From: Natrinema mahii
Lineage (GTDB): Archaea; Halobacteriota; Halobacteria; Halobacteriales; Natrialbaceae
Direction: 5' to 3'
NCBI GenBank assembly: GCA_000690595.2
Contig: JHUT02000001.1
Span: 434,001-498,000, forward strand
Length of the DNA stretch: 64,000 bases
A program made the position numbers and the translations under genes. The notes under the pieces are model-generated. The model did not search any database. It was not told the DNA's origin and was given only the letters and a program-made list of their open reading frames with translations. Numbering within the stretch: the stretch's first letter is position 1; the number at the start of each line of letters is the position of its first letter. This document shows positions 23,851-33,466 of this stretch, piece after piece.

Positions 23851-24290
23851 GTTCGGCCGAACGATCTCGTCGCGGCTCAAGCGGAGACGGACGGTGGCGG
23901 TTGGTTCCCGAGACGTCGCGGTCCGTGATCGGCCGTTCGATCCCAGAGCGGTCTCTTTTCGACTGTCTCTCACAGGAACGATCTCTCGAACCTAACCCAC
24001 AGAACGTCTCCGAGATCGAAACGATCGTCGGTCGCTTCGGCGAACCGTCCGCCGCCGACGGTGAAATTCGTACTCCCGTAGCGCGCCTTCTCGTGAGAAA
24101 CACCTCGACAGCAGCGATTCGAGTCCGCTTCGACGTGTGGATCCATCAACACGGGATCGAAAACGGAGCAGACCCGACCGGCGACCAGCCGAGACTCTAT
24201 CACGGGAGACGCACCGCTTTCGGACGGAACTGTCCTCGAGAAGCGACGGCCCAGATGCCGTCGATCAGAACAAAAAGATGGGCAACTCAG
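23851..24290. other. 440-bp region without a supported gene
   Basis: Lies between the convergent CalY-like genes. Frames on both strands are Arg/Ser/Thr-rich and not protein-like. No clear repeat or RNA was seen. Confidence 0.45.
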
Positions 24291-25535
24291 CTACTCGTCG
24301 ACCCACGGACTCACAGGGGTGTCGTTGTGGCGACACTGCTCGGTGTAGAACTGCAGGTCGAACCCGACGGACTTGTCCTGTACCACGTTGCCGACCTCTT
24401 TCGGAAGACACCATTTGAACCCGAGATACTGTGTCGTGGAGTTGGGAACGCACACTGGGTCGTCGTCCTTGTCGGGACAGTAGTAGAACGTCAGGTTACT
24501 GATCGCGGCCCGCTGGTCGCCGTCGTTCTTCGGAGCGATTACGTCGTCCCCCTTTGTCGCGCACTCGTCGTAAGGGTATGTTTTCGTCTTACTTCCATTG
24601 TCCTCATTGTTATCTGAACCACCGCCACGATTGCTCCCACCGCCTACGACGATCTTGCAGATGTCTGGACCATCTACCACTTTCCAGTTGAATCCGTACG
24701 TTTCAGTTTTGTCATCCTTTCTCCGCACGTCCGTCAACTTGATCTTGGGGCCGGGGTCCGAAAACTCGATCGTCGTTCCGGCCTCGAGTTTCTCGGGATC
24801 ATGCGTCTCGGGATCCGTATACTCGCTGAGGTTGTCATCGTCTAGCTTTTCGAGTTTGACACACTCATCTGAATGCTTTCCTGCGGTCCTCTCGGACGGG
24901 GCGCCGTCCAACAAGATGCCGTCGTCCAGTTCGTCGAAAACGTCCTTGAGCGAACCGTCGACGATGACCGGATCCTCCTCGTCGGGTTCGTTGTCCGCAT
25001 CGAGATCGTACCACAGCGTCGCCTCGATGTTCTCCGCGAGAGTCGAATCGTACGTGACGCCCGTCGTCCGGAGCCAGAGCCAGCCCGGGTTATCACAGAG
25101 GTGGTAGCTGAACGTGATTTCGCCACAGTCGCCGGGCTTGATGTCCTCGAGGGCGATCAGCGAATCCTGATCGCCACCGAAGTAGTACTCGTTATCGAGA
25201 TACTCTCGACAGTAATCGATCTCGCTGTCGCCGAGGTTCCGGCCGAGATCGCTGTACTTGTACTCCGTACCGTTGATTTCGATCGACTGCTCGCCGTCCC
25301 TGTCGTGATCGGGGTGTGCGTTGACGAACTCCCATTTTTCGGTCGGGCCGTAATATCGCTGTTGCCAGTCGAGTTTTAGCTCGAGTTCGCCAGTCGTGAG
25401 GTCATTGCCGTCTAGCGTCTCTCCGTCGCTGAAGAACGCACTCGTGCCTGCACCCACGAGTGCCCCACCGACACCGATCGTGCCGAGTCCTGCCAATACG
25501 TTCCGTCTCGAGATCGAATTCCGTTTGTCTGTCAT
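24291..25535 (-). CDS. Tat-exported CalY/TasA-like surface protein (SipW-dependent type)
   Basis: 414 aa from ATG 25535. The N-terminus combines a twin-arginine motif (SISRRNVLAGLGTIGVGGAL) with the SipW-type continuation GAGTSAFFSDGETLDGNDLT and then TGELELKLDWQQRYYG, which is the TasA/camelysin N-terminal domain pattern. The body has ten or more Cys, unusual for a haloarchaeal surface protein, and Asp/Glu-rich strands resembling Ca2+ sites (DLDADNEPDEEDP). Probably a structural surface fibre or matrix protein processed by the signal peptidase at 22817. A longer start at 25577 would precede the Tat signal without reason. Confidence 0.75.
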   Translation of the reverse strand: MTDKRNSISRRNVLAGLGTIGVGGALVGAGTSAFFSDGETLDGNDLTTGELELKLDWQQRYYGPTEKWEFVNAHPDHDRDGEQSIEINGTEYKYSDLGRNLGDSEIDYCREYLDNEYYFGGDQDSLIALEDIKPGDCGEITFSYHLCDNPGWLWLRTTGVTYDSTLAENIEATLWYDLDADNEPDEEDPVIVDGSLKDVFDELDDGILLDGAPSERTAGKHSDECVKLEKLDDDNLSEYTDPETHDPEKLEAGTTIEFSDPGPKIKLTDVRRKDDKTETYGFNWKVVDGPDICKIVVGGGSNRGGGSDNNEDNGSKTKTYPYDECATKGDDVIAPKNDGDQRAAISNLTFYYCPDKDDDPVCVPNSTTQYLGFKWCLPKEVGNVVQDKSVGFDLQFYTEQCRHNDTPVSPWVDE

Positions 25536-25837
25536 GGATTCTCTCCCCCAGTCCGTGGGAACTCCATCGGCGGCCAAACCGCCGTCTCATCCTTAACTGG
25601 GACATCACGGACATCCCGGCCACCGGTGGTATATATACACAGGCAGGAAAATCCCTAGAAGGAACCTCAGTTCGAGAAGTAAGCGAATTATACAGGACAG
25701 TTACGCCGATCGAAAACAGTCGTTCGCTACCGCTACGGGAGTAGCAACAGCGATTTCCATCGGTTTCTGAGTCTATTCCCCGGCTCGAGTGGTCTCACGG
25801 GGAAACAAACGGCTAAAACGACGGTTCGTGAGGGTAG
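25536..25837. other. 302-bp intergenic region with a strong TATA box
   Basis: GTATATATAC (25629-25638) is a palindromic TATA box preceded on the plus strand by the palindrome CCACCGGTGG (25620-25629). It most likely serves the minus-strand CalY/TasA-like gene, giving a leader of about 65-75 nt. The rest is AT-rich with no gene. Confidence 0.5.
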
Positions 25838-27211
25838 CTACTCGTTATCGACGTCGACGCGAGTGCCATACCCCGACTCGCCGACGACCGCGCCGTCCTC
25901 GGCGACGACCTCACCGCGGACGACCGTCGCGACCGCTTTCCCGGTGAAGGACTCGCCGATAAACGGCGTGACGCAGTTTTTCGAGTGGAGGTCGTCGGCG
26001 CCCTCGAGCGTCCACTCGAGGTCGGGATCGACGATCGTGAAGTCGGCGTCGGTGCCGACCTGCAGCGACCCCTTCTGTGGGTACATGCCCCAGATCTGGG
26101 CCGGTCGCGTCGAGTGGCGACGGACCCACTCCGCCATCGTGAGTCGGCCCTGATCGACGAACGTCAGCATGACTGGGATTTCGGTCTCGAGGCCGACGAA
26201 GCCGGAGATCGCCTCCCAGGTGTCGCCGAAGGGATCGTCGACCTTCTTCTCCTCGGGCGTGTGGGGCGCGTGGTCGGTGGCGACGGAGTCGATCGCGCCG
26301 TCGTCGATGCCGACATCCCAGAGTTTCGCGCGTTCCTCGGCGTTCCGGATCGGGGGTTGAATGCGGGCGGGGTTGCCCTTCTCGCGCATGACGTCCTCGG
26401 TGAACCAGAGGTAGTGGGGCGTCGTCTCCGCGGTGACGTCGACGCCGCGGTCTTTGCCGCGGGCGACGGCCTCGGCCGCCGAGCCGGAGGAGACGTGGAA
26501 CATGTGGATCTTCGCGCCGGTCTCCTCGGCGAAGGTGATCATGCGTTCGACGGCTTCCCGCTCGGCGATCACGGGCCGGGAGTGGGAGTGATCGATCGGT
26601 TCGTTTCGCCCGTCGGCTTTGAACTGCTCCGTGTAGTGGTCGATAATCTCGCCGTTCTCCTCGTGAAAGCCCAGTCGCTTGCCGGTCTCGCGGATCTTCG
26701 CCATCGCCTCGAGGATCTCGCCGTCGTTCGGTGGCGGGACGTCGCCGACCGTCGAGCCGAGGAAGATCTTGAACCCGAGCGCGCCGGCCTCGTCGATGTC
26801 GGGGATGAGCTCGAGGTTTTCACTCGTGACGACGGCGTAGCTCTGAAAGTCGACGTGAGCCGACGCCTCGCCGCGCTCGAACTTCAGCTCGAGGTGGTCG
26901 GGCCGGTCGATGACCGGGTCGGTGTTGGGCATCCCGACGACGGTCGTCACGCCGCCGGCGGCGGCCGCTCGCGTGGCCGATTCCCAGTCTTCCTTGTACT
27001 CGAGGCCGGGCTCGCGGTTGTGGATGTGGCCGTCGACGATGCCCGGCACGAGGACGTTGCCCTCGGCGTCGAGGACGCGGTCGGCGTCGGGGAGTCGGTC
27101 GCTTCGCCCGACGGCGACGATCTCTCCGTCCTCGACGGCGACGCCCGCGTCGGGCGTCCGCCAAGCGGGCGTGACGACGGTACAGTTGCACACGACGAGA
27201 TCGACGGTCAT
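25838..27211 (-). CDS. pyrC: Dihydroorotase
   Basis: 457 aa from ATG 27211 (MTVDLVVCNCTVVTPAWRT). Cyclic amidohydrolase: the metal motif DGHIHNREPGLEYKEDWES (residues about 60-78), the AAAAGGVTTVVGMPNTDPV stretch, a Lys in GFKIFLGSTV likely carboxylated to bridge two Zn, and the C-terminal catalytic SVATDHAPHTPEEKK. The RExG form and DHAPHT favour dihydroorotase over allantoinase or hydantoinase. It would condense carbamoyl-aspartate to dihydroorotate, the substrate of PyrD encoded at 19229. The upstream start at 27283 adds a non-conserved leader. Confidence 0.85.
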   Translation of the reverse strand: MTVDLVVCNCTVVTPAWRTPDAGVAVEDGEIVAVGRSDRLPDADRVLDAEGNVLVPGIVDGHIHNREPGLEYKEDWESATRAAAAGGVTTVVGMPNTDPVIDRPDHLELKFERGEASAHVDFQSYAVVTSENLELIPDIDEAGALGFKIFLGSTVGDVPPPNDGEILEAMAKIRETGKRLGFHEENGEIIDHYTEQFKADGRNEPIDHSHSRPVIAEREAVERMITFAEETGAKIHMFHVSSGSAAEAVARGKDRGVDVTAETTPHYLWFTEDVMREKGNPARIQPPIRNAEERAKLWDVGIDDGAIDSVATDHAPHTPEEKKVDDPFGDTWEAISGFVGLETEIPVMLTFVDQGRLTMAEWVRRHSTRPAQIWGMYPQKGSLQVGTDADFTIVDPDLEWTLEGADDLHSKNCVTPFIGESFTGKAVATVVRGEVVAEDGAVVGESGYGTRVDVDNE

Positions 27212-27399
27212 TGCCCGGCAGTTGCCGAGGGCGGCGCATATAGCTTCCCCAAACGGGTCGTAGCCTGATCGCGGACGGGCCACGAACTCGTAAGCGATGA
27301 ACGATCGAGAGCGTAAGGACTGCCTACGCGCACACAGTCGCGGGATCGGAGGGGGTACGAGCGCGATACTAAACAGCGAGGATCCGGTCGCTTCAGGGG

Positions 27400-28374
27400 A
27401 TGGACTCCCCAGCGATCCGCGACAGCACGGTACTCGTGACCGGCGGGGCGGGCTTTATCGGCAGCCACCTCGTCGACGCCCTGGTCCCACACAACGAGGT
27501 CAGGGTCCTCGATAACTTCACGACCGGCGACCCCGCCCACCTGCCCGACGACGTGACGGTGATCGAGGGCGACGTCGGGGACCCGATCGCCCTGCAGGAA
27601 GCCGCCCGCGGCGTCGACGTCATCTTCCACCACGCCGCCGTCGTCAGCGTCACACAGAGCGTCGACCGGCCCCGACAGAGCAACCGGACGAACCTCGAGG
27701 CGGGGCTGCTCGTCCTGGAGCAGGCCCGGCAGGAAGACGCGCGAGTCGTCGTCGCCTCGAGCGCCGCGGTGTACGGCCACCCCGAGGAACTGCCGGTCTC
27801 GGAGACGGCATCGACGAACCCGACCTCGCCGTACGGCGTCCAGAAACTGGCCCTCGACGAGTACGCCCGTCTCTACGCGGAGCTGTACGATCTCCCGACC
27901 GTCGCTCTCCGATATTTCAACGTCTACGGCCCCCGACAGCGGGGCCCCTACAGCGGCGTCATCTCGACGTTCCTCGAGCAGGCCCGGGCCGACGAGCCGA
28001 TCACGATCGAGGGCGACGGCCAGCAGAGCCGCGATTTCGTCCACGTCAGCGACGTCGTTCGCGCGAACCTGCGAGCGGCGACGACCGACGCGGTCGGCGA
28101 GGCCTACAACGTCGGGACGGGCGAGCGGACGACGATCCGGGACCTCGCCGAGACCGTTCGGGACGCCACCGAGTCGTCCTCGTCGATCGCCCACCGCGAG
28201 CCCCGTCCCGGCGACATCAGACACAGCGGTGCCGACACCGCGAAGACCGCCCGCGAACTCGGGTTCGAGGCGCGAGTGGGCCTCGAGTCGGGGATCCGGT
28301 CGCTGGTCGAACGCGATGCGGGCGTCCCGACTCGCGGGGATCCCGAGACGGCGGTCGAACTGCCCGGAGAGTAA
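27400..28374 (+). CDS. NAD-dependent sugar-nucleotide epimerase/dehydratase (GalE-like)
   Basis: 324-aa extended short-chain dehydrogenase. Rossmann motif VTGGAGFIGSHLVDAL at residues 12-27, VIFHHAAVVSV near 75, catalytic Ser in ASSAAVYG and YxxxK in SPYGVQKLALDEYA (about 147-151), and the sugar-binding RYFNVYGPRQ. Likely UDP-glucose/GlcNAc 4-epimerase or a related dehydratase that feeds surface glycan synthesis. Divergent from dihydroorotase with about 190 bp between them. Exact substrate unknown. Confidence 0.87.
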   Translation: MDSPAIRDSTVLVTGGAGFIGSHLVDALVPHNEVRVLDNFTTGDPAHLPDDVTVIEGDVGDPIALQEAARGVDVIFHHAAVVSVTQSVDRPRQSNRTNLEAGLLVLEQARQEDARVVVASSAAVYGHPEELPVSETASTNPTSPYGVQKLALDEYARLYAELYDLPTVALRYFNVYGPRQRGPYSGVISTFLEQARADEPITIEGDGQQSRDFVHVSDVVRANLRAATTDAVGEAYNVGTGERTTIRDLAETVRDATESSSSIAHREPRPGDIRHSGADTAKTARELGFEARVGLESGIRSLVERDAGVPTRGDPETAVELPGE

Positions 28375-28852
28375 CCCGGCGTCCGGGAGCTGTCTCTCGC
28401 GATTCCATCGACGGACCGCACACGGGAGAACGCGACCGTCAGAACTGACCGATGCGGCCTCGTATTGCCGGCAATCTCGAGCGGCGACCACCTGTGTTCG
28501 TTCCGCGGAGAGTCACGACAGTATTTGATTACCGTCTGAATCGGGAGCGAATCCGGGCTAACCGATCGAAACGTCCGGGCCGGTTTATTCCTCCCGTCGA
28601 GCAACGACTGGCCATATCATGACTAGGGAGTGTCAACCGAAACCCGGCACCGACAGGATCGACGTGATTCCGCCGCCGAGAGGCGTCGATCAACGATGAC
28701 GCGTCCGTCCGGAATCGATCGAACGCGCGGACCGTTCGGTCGGCGTGAGAGACACCGCGGCGACTAACAGCATATGGGTTATAAAAAACGATTTGTGGGA
28801 CGGTCACGAGGGTACAGGACATGAACCACCGAAAGACAACGCCTCCGGAGTC
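28375..28852. other. 478-bp intergenic region with TATA box
   Basis: No gene is supported. TTATAAAAA at 28779-28787 is a strong TATA box for the downstream regulator, implying a leader of about 40 nt. The rest looks like non-coding GC-rich DNA. Confidence 0.5.
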
Positions 28853-29347
28853 ATGACGATCCGACGACGGGCGTCCGCGGTCGTCGACGCGTTCGGACCG
28901 TCGACCAGCGGGGCGGTTGCGACGACGGTCGGGTTCGGGTTCCGACCCGAGGTTTCGCGAGTCGCCGCGCCGCTCCAACTCGAGGGCAGCGCACACCTCG
29001 CGGCTCTCGTCGGCATGGTCGCGCTCGCACTGCTTGGCGGCGTACTCGTCGCTCGGAACCGATACGACGGGTCCGGGACCGGTCACGAGACGGAACCCGA
29101 TCGGGAGGAGTTCGTCACCGACCGGGAGCGAGTTCGGCAACTGCTCCGGGACAACGGCGGTCGGATGAAGCAATCGAACATCGTCGACTCCGTCGACTGG
29201 TCGAAGGCGAAGGTCAGCCGGCTGCTCGCCGACCTCGAGGAGGACGGCCAGATCACGAAACTGCGTCTCGGCCGGGAGAACCTCGTTTGTCTTCCCGGAC
29301 ACGAACCGACCGCGTCGAAATCGCCCGAACAGGCCGGCGATGACTAG
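28853..29347 (+). CDS. Membrane-anchored winged-helix transcription regulator
   Basis: 164 aa from ATG 28853, chosen because the TATA box at 28779 makes the GTG at 28745 untranscribed. A membrane helix (HLAALVGMVALALLGGVLVA, about residues 51-70) precedes a cytoplasmic linker and a winged helix (about 90-150): RVRQLLRDNGGRMKQSNIVD and WSKAKVSRLLADLEEDGQIT. The order (membrane segment first, DNA-binding domain last) is the IclR/MarR-like haloarchaeal type. The neighbouring gene 155 bp downstream encodes the acidic surface protein, a plausible target. Confidence 0.78.
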   Translation: MTIRRRASAVVDAFGPSTSGAVATTVGFGFRPEVSRVAAPLQLEGSAHLAALVGMVALALLGGVLVARNRYDGSGTGHETEPDREEFVTDRERVRQLLRDNGGRMKQSNIVDSVDWSKAKVSRLLADLEEDGQITKLRLGRENLVCLPGHEPTASKSPEQAGDD

Positions 29348-29502
29348 CAAGGTTACCGTTCCTATCAGCAATCGTTGGTTTCGGAATTAGAACGCGAGAC
29401 TGAATCCGCCACTGTTGGGCCGTAGTTTCCGATTTCTCAGCGTAATGGTTCTGCCGGTTTATCCGCCGAAGCCACGACGAGACGGATGCCATTACGGCAA
29501 CT

Positions 29503-31665
29503 ATGAACGCACGCAAACAGGTACTGGTCGTACTCACCGCGCTGATGGTGGTTTGCTCCGGCGGGGCGATGGTCACAGCAGCTTCTGGCTCTGGGGCCGT
29601 CGATTCGGGCGACACCACAGGCGACGGCGAATACGACTCGGCGAACGAGACGGAGAGCGACGAAACAACGACGGACGACGCAGGCGCCGACGAAAACGAC
29701 ACGGAACCGGTCGTCGATGAGGACCAGGCGACGACGGACAACGACACTGGCCTCGAGGAAGACGCGGCCGGCCAGCAGTCCGCGTACGTGACGTTCGAAG
29801 ACCAAGAGACCGACGGGCAGACGGTCGTGGTCGAGAACGTCACGCTCGCCAGCGGCGGCTTCGTGACGATCCACGACAGCAGCCTCCTGGTCGGTGACGT
29901 CTTCGAGAGCGTCATCGGTACCTCCGCGTATCTCGAGGCGGGGACCCACGAACAGGTCGAAGTCACCCTCGACGAACCGCTCGAGGAGGACGAGACCCTG
30001 ATCGCGATGCCGCATCGGGATACGAACGACAACGAGACGTACGATTTCGTCGAGAGTGAGGGCGCGGCCGACGGGCCGTACCTCACGGCCGACGACGAGC
30101 CGGTGACCGACGACGCAGTGGTCTCCGTCGGCGCGGCCGACGAGGAGCCCGTTGCCGAGGAACCGGCTGAAGAGGACAACGAAACCGTCGTCGACGACGA
30201 ACCGGTCGAAGAGGATAACGAAACCGTCGGCGATAGCGAACCGGTCGAAGAGGATAACGAAACTGTCGGTGACGATGAACCGGTCGAAGAGGATAACGAA
30301 ACTGTCGGTGACGATGAACCGGTCGAAGAAGACAACGAAACCGTCGGTGACGACGAACCGGTCGAAGAAGATAATGAAACCGTCGTCGACGATGAACCGG
30401 TCGAAGAAGACAACGAAACCGTCGGTGACGACGAACCGGTCGAAGAGGACAACGAAACAGTCGTCGATGAACCGGCTGACGAAGACGAGGACGTCGTCGA
30501 CGAACCGGCGATGGACGACGGGCTAACGATCAACGTCGTGATCGAACAGCTCACCGTCATCGTCGGCGAGAACGGTGACGGCCTCGAGATGAACGGCGAG
30601 ATGGACGCCGGAGACGAGCAGGCTGACGACGGAGCGACCGTCGACGAAAACGAGACCGACACTGACGACGAAACCGAGTCGGACACGACGGACGACGGAA
30701 CTGCTGCCGACGTCGCCGGACTGCTCGGTGACGGCGACATCTCCCTCGAGCAGGTGACGATCACCGTCGACGTCGAGAACATCGAGATCCAGAGCGCGTC
30801 CGACGCCCCCTCGCAGGGCGACGGAGCCGGCGATGATCCCGACACCGAGACTGACGACACTGCAGCCGGCACCGACGACGCTGCGGACGGTGACGATGGG
30901 GCCGTCGCGGACGATGGTGACCAGCAGGGCGACCAGATCCAGGTGACCATCGAAGAGGCCACCGTGAACGTCAACCTCGGCGGCATGGACGAACAGCCCG
31001 TCGAGGACGAACCGGCTGAGGATGAGGAGCCGGTCGAAGAGGAGCCGACCGAGAACAACGAAACCGAAGACGACCTCGAGCCGATCGAGGACGAACCGGC
31101 CGACAACGAAACTGAGGACAACGAAACCGAAGACGACCTCGAGCCGATCGAGGACGAACCGGCTGACAACGAAACCGAGGACAACGAAACCGAAGAGGAA
31201 CCGGTCGACAACGAGACGGAACCGGCGGCGGGCTTCGAGGTCAGTAACCTCGATGCGCCCGCGAGCGCCGAAGTCGGTGACACGATCACCGTGACGGCGA
31301 CGATCGAGAACCCGAGCGACGAGGAACGCACCGAGACGGCGCAGTTCCGTCTCGACGGTGACCTCGTCGACGAGCAGAACGTCACGCTCGAGGGCGACGA
31401 GAGCGACGACGTCGAGTTCGAGGTCGACACGAGCGACCTCGCGGCCGGCGACTACATCCACATGATCCTTGCCGACCAGACCGGTGAAGTCGCGACCCTC
31501 GAACTGACCGAGGCGACCGACGACACCGAGACTGACGACACCGAACTCGAGGACGGCGAGGACGGCCTCGGGAACGACACCGACACCAACGAAACTGCGG
31601 ACAACGGGACCGACGACGGTCTCGAGAACGATACCGACGAAGAACCCGCACTCGTCGGCGCGTAA
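29503..31665 (+). CDS. Large acidic, sequon-rich secreted surface protein
   Basis: 720 aa. Signal peptide MNARKQVLVVLTALMVVCSG, then a DUF7282-like beta domain (residues about 88-205, starting AYVTFEDQETDGQTVVVENV). Residues 223-316 are eight 13-residue repeats of the form EEDNETV-x-DDEPV, and a second type (DDLEPIEDEPADNETED) repeats near 520-560. A CARDB-like adhesion domain follows (FEVSNLDAPASAEVGDTITV, about 580-660). Each repeat contains the sequon NET; about 25 N-X-S/T sequons occur in all. No C-terminal PGF anchor or membrane helix, so it is released or held by charge. It probably binds cations. Confidence 0.78.
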   Translation: MNARKQVLVVLTALMVVCSGGAMVTAASGSGAVDSGDTTGDGEYDSANETESDETTTDDAGADENDTEPVVDEDQATTDNDTGLEEDAAGQQSAYVTFEDQETDGQTVVVENVTLASGGFVTIHDSSLLVGDVFESVIGTSAYLEAGTHEQVEVTLDEPLEEDETLIAMPHRDTNDNETYDFVESEGAADGPYLTADDEPVTDDAVVSVGAADEEPVAEEPAEEDNETVVDDEPVEEDNETVGDSEPVEEDNETVGDDEPVEEDNETVGDDEPVEEDNETVGDDEPVEEDNETVVDDEPVEEDNETVGDDEPVEEDNETVVDEPADEDEDVVDEPAMDDGLTINVVIEQLTVIVGENGDGLEMNGEMDAGDEQADDGATVDENETDTDDETESDTTDDGTAADVAGLLGDGDISLEQVTITVDVENIEIQSASDAPSQGDGAGDDPDTETDDTAAGTDDAADGDDGAVADDGDQQGDQIQVTIEEATVNVNLGGMDEQPVEDEPAEDEEPVEEEPTENNETEDDLEPIEDEPADNETEDNETEDDLEPIEDEPADNETEDNETEEEPVDNETEPAAGFEVSNLDAPASAEVGDTITVTATIENPSDEERTETAQFRLDGDLVDEQNVTLEGDESDDVEFEVDTSDLAAGDYIHMILADQTGEVATLELTEATDDTETDDTELEDGEDGLGNDTDTNETADNGTDDGLENDTDEEPALVGA
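30169..30462 (+). repeat. Eight tandem 39-bp coding repeats
   Basis: Exact 39-bp period from 30169 to the eighth unit at 30442, each encoding EEDNETV followed by a variable G/V and acidic residues with Pro. Units differ mainly at third codon positions. Such arrays can change copy number by recombination. Confidence 0.85.
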
Positions 31666-31690
31666 GGAGACTGCCCCAACGGACAGCGCG

Positions 31691-31702
31691 CTTTTTCATT
31701 TT
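31691..31702 (+). terminator. T-rich terminator candidate after the surface protein gene
   Basis: CTTTTTCATTTT lies 26 bp after the TAA stop at 31665, the usual archaeal T-run signal. No hairpin is needed for this type. Confidence 0.4.
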
Positions 31703-31851
31703 GAACCGACGGCTCGAGCGACCGGACCGTCAGGGCGATCGTCCCCGCCGGTGAGCGGACGCGACAGGAGCGTCGATTTCGTCTCAGGTGCCGACGGCGA
31801 CGAGGCGCCAGGTCCGACCGGCCGGACACGGAGAGCCGCGCTGGTGTGGCC

Positions 31852-32355
31852 TCAGGCGAGCAGTTGATAGAGGCTGCTCGCGCCGACGACGAGCAACACC
31901 AGCACGCTCGAGAGGACCGGATCGAGAGCCGAGATCCCCGGGAGGCCGAGCCCGACCAGCGCGATGATCGCGAGCCCGAGGAGACAGCAGCCGAGGTGTA
32001 GCTGCAGGACTCGAGAGTGATCGTCGGCGTGGCCGTCGACGTACTGCAGGACCTCGTCGAAGTGCCGGCCGGGCCGGATCGTCTTCGCGTCGGAGTCGTA
32101 CTCGATCACGTCGTCTTCCTCGAGCTGGGGGAGATGGGTCTGCTGGAGGGAGACGTAGACGCTCTTGTAGAGGTTGTTCGGGACGGGAGTCGTGTCGGAT
32201 TCGGTCGCGGCGATCTCGGTCGCGACGTCGGAGACGTCGGTCTGTCCGCCGTCCTCGGCGAGCAACTGGACGATCGCTCGTCGCCTGTCGTTGCCGAGGA
32301 TGTGAAACACTTCGCTCTCCGCCAACGGGTCAGCTCGGTTCGTTTGAACTGACAT
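31852..32355 (-). CDS. Membrane-anchored winged-helix regulator (DUF7344 type)
   Basis: 167 aa. N-terminal winged helix (EVFHILGNDRRRAIVQLLAE ... LQQTHLPQLEEDDVIEYD, residues 14-90) and two C-terminal membrane helices (about 120-165). Same architecture as the proteins at 22221 and 35732. It faces the acidic surface protein gene convergently. Direct targets unknown. Start at the ATG of MSVQTNRADP. Confidence 0.78.
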   Translation of the reverse strand: MSVQTNRADPLAESEVFHILGNDRRRAIVQLLAEDGGQTDVSDVATEIAATESDTTPVPNNLYKSVYVSLQQTHLPQLEEDDVIEYDSDAKTIRPGRHFDEVLQYVDGHADDHSRVLQLHLGCCLLGLAIIALVGLGLPGISALDPVLSSVLVLLVVGASSLYQLLA

Positions 32356-32709
32356 CGATCAGGGAGAAGGGGAGCCGATTCTCGAGAGGCGATCCACCAC
32401 CAGTGACCATATCCCGCTAGTTCCGCCACCACTGACTTTAACTTTTGCAGGTTACGGGGGTCGCCGGCCGGGGCCGCGAGCCGGCGAGGTTCGGGAACCG
32501 GGGTAGGGAGCAGGTACAGCGGCGGCTACGACGGACGGTATGTCGGTCCGCGGTCCGCCTCGAAAAAGGGTGACCCGCCTCTCGGGAACTGCGAACCGAC
32601 GCGGCGAACCGATCGGCACGGCTGGCAAAGCGGCCGACGGAGCGTCGAACCGGCGGCCGAGTACCGGCGAGTCGGAGGGGGTAGCGTCGTCGCTCGACTC
32701 CGGCCGCGG
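32356..32709. other. 354-bp intergenic region
   Basis: No gene is supported. AAGTTAAAGTC on the minus strand at about 32430-32440 is a weak TATA candidate for the regulator ending at 31852. The remainder is GC-rich and featureless. Confidence 0.4.
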
Positions 32710-32901
32710 TCAGTCACCGGGGAGGTGGCCGCCGGACTGCATCTCGCGATAGGTCGTACAGGACGGACAGCCGTGGACGACGTCGCCGTTGTCGCCGAAG
32801 ACGCGAGCGAACTGCTGTGTGACGTGTGTCCCGCAGTTTCGACAGCGAGCGCCGGCTGTCGACGATTCCATGGGCTTCCAGTCGTGCTTGTGGGCGTTCA
32901 T
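32710..32901 (-). CDS. Small zinc-ribbon protein (DUF7563-like)
   Basis: 63 aa from ATG 32901 (MNAHKHDWKPMESSTAGARC). Two CxxC pairs, CRNCG and CPSCT, about 25 residues apart form a zinc ribbon. The conserved middle THVTQQFARVFGDNGDVVHG matches a widespread haloarchaeal small zinc-finger family. Function unknown; possibly nucleic-acid binding. Confidence 0.75.
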   Translation of the reverse strand: MNAHKHDWKPMESSTAGARCRNCGTHVTQQFARVFGDNGDVVHGCPSCTTYREMQSGGHLPGD

Positions 32902-33466
32902 GGGTGGTGGGGGTGTACTCGGACGGGCGCGGGAGTTGCCCCGTCGAACGGAACCGGGTGCGGTCCGTGACGGAGAGCGGCGGCAACGCCGCCGATGTCC
33001 CGCGATACCCCTCCGGGCATCATCGTATCGAGGGGGGCAAACGAGAATAAAGGACGCCGACCGTTCACCGGTGTCATGAATCCCAAAAGCGGGAAATAGC
33101 CGATTGCTGCCCGATAGAACGGCTGAAGTGGCCAAAATTCGCTGTTCCGGAACGGTCCGACCGAGCGACCTCAACCCGAATTCAGTCGTCTTGGCGCTGT
33201 GTCGGTCTGCAAACGGGAGATTGTGGCGACCGGTCGCCGCTCGAAACCAGTCGTTTCCGGGCCGAAATACGATCTTACGTCGCCGAAGGACGTGCCAAAC
33301 GCGCATAAGGTACATCGTTATAAAATACCACTATGGCTTACCGATCCTCGTGCCGGAATGTATCGGTGGACCCCCCGACAGTGGCTGCCCCCTGTGAACT
33401 CTCTCGAATCGCCACCTCTCACGAAGAGCGAACGGACCAGACACATCCCATTCGGTGACTACCACT
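32902..33466. other. 565-bp intergenic region with TATA box
   Basis: No supported gene. TTATAAAATA at about 33318-33327 is a strong TATA box, placing a start near 33348 and a leader of about 120 nt before the regulator at 33467. A 41-codon frame at 33333-33458 begins upstream of that start and is not credible. AT content rises in the last 200 bp. Confidence 0.45.

Noticed and set aside
29253-31430. 725-codon minus-strand open frame with long Ser/Thr/Val repeats opposite the acidic surface protein
   Set aside because: It is the mirror image of the GAC/GAG/GAA-rich repeats; no signal peptide, and the plus-strand protein has a signal and domains.
33333-33458. 41-codon ORF before the ArsR-like gene
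   Set aside because: Its ATG lies just downstream of the TATA box and upstream of the expected transcription start.
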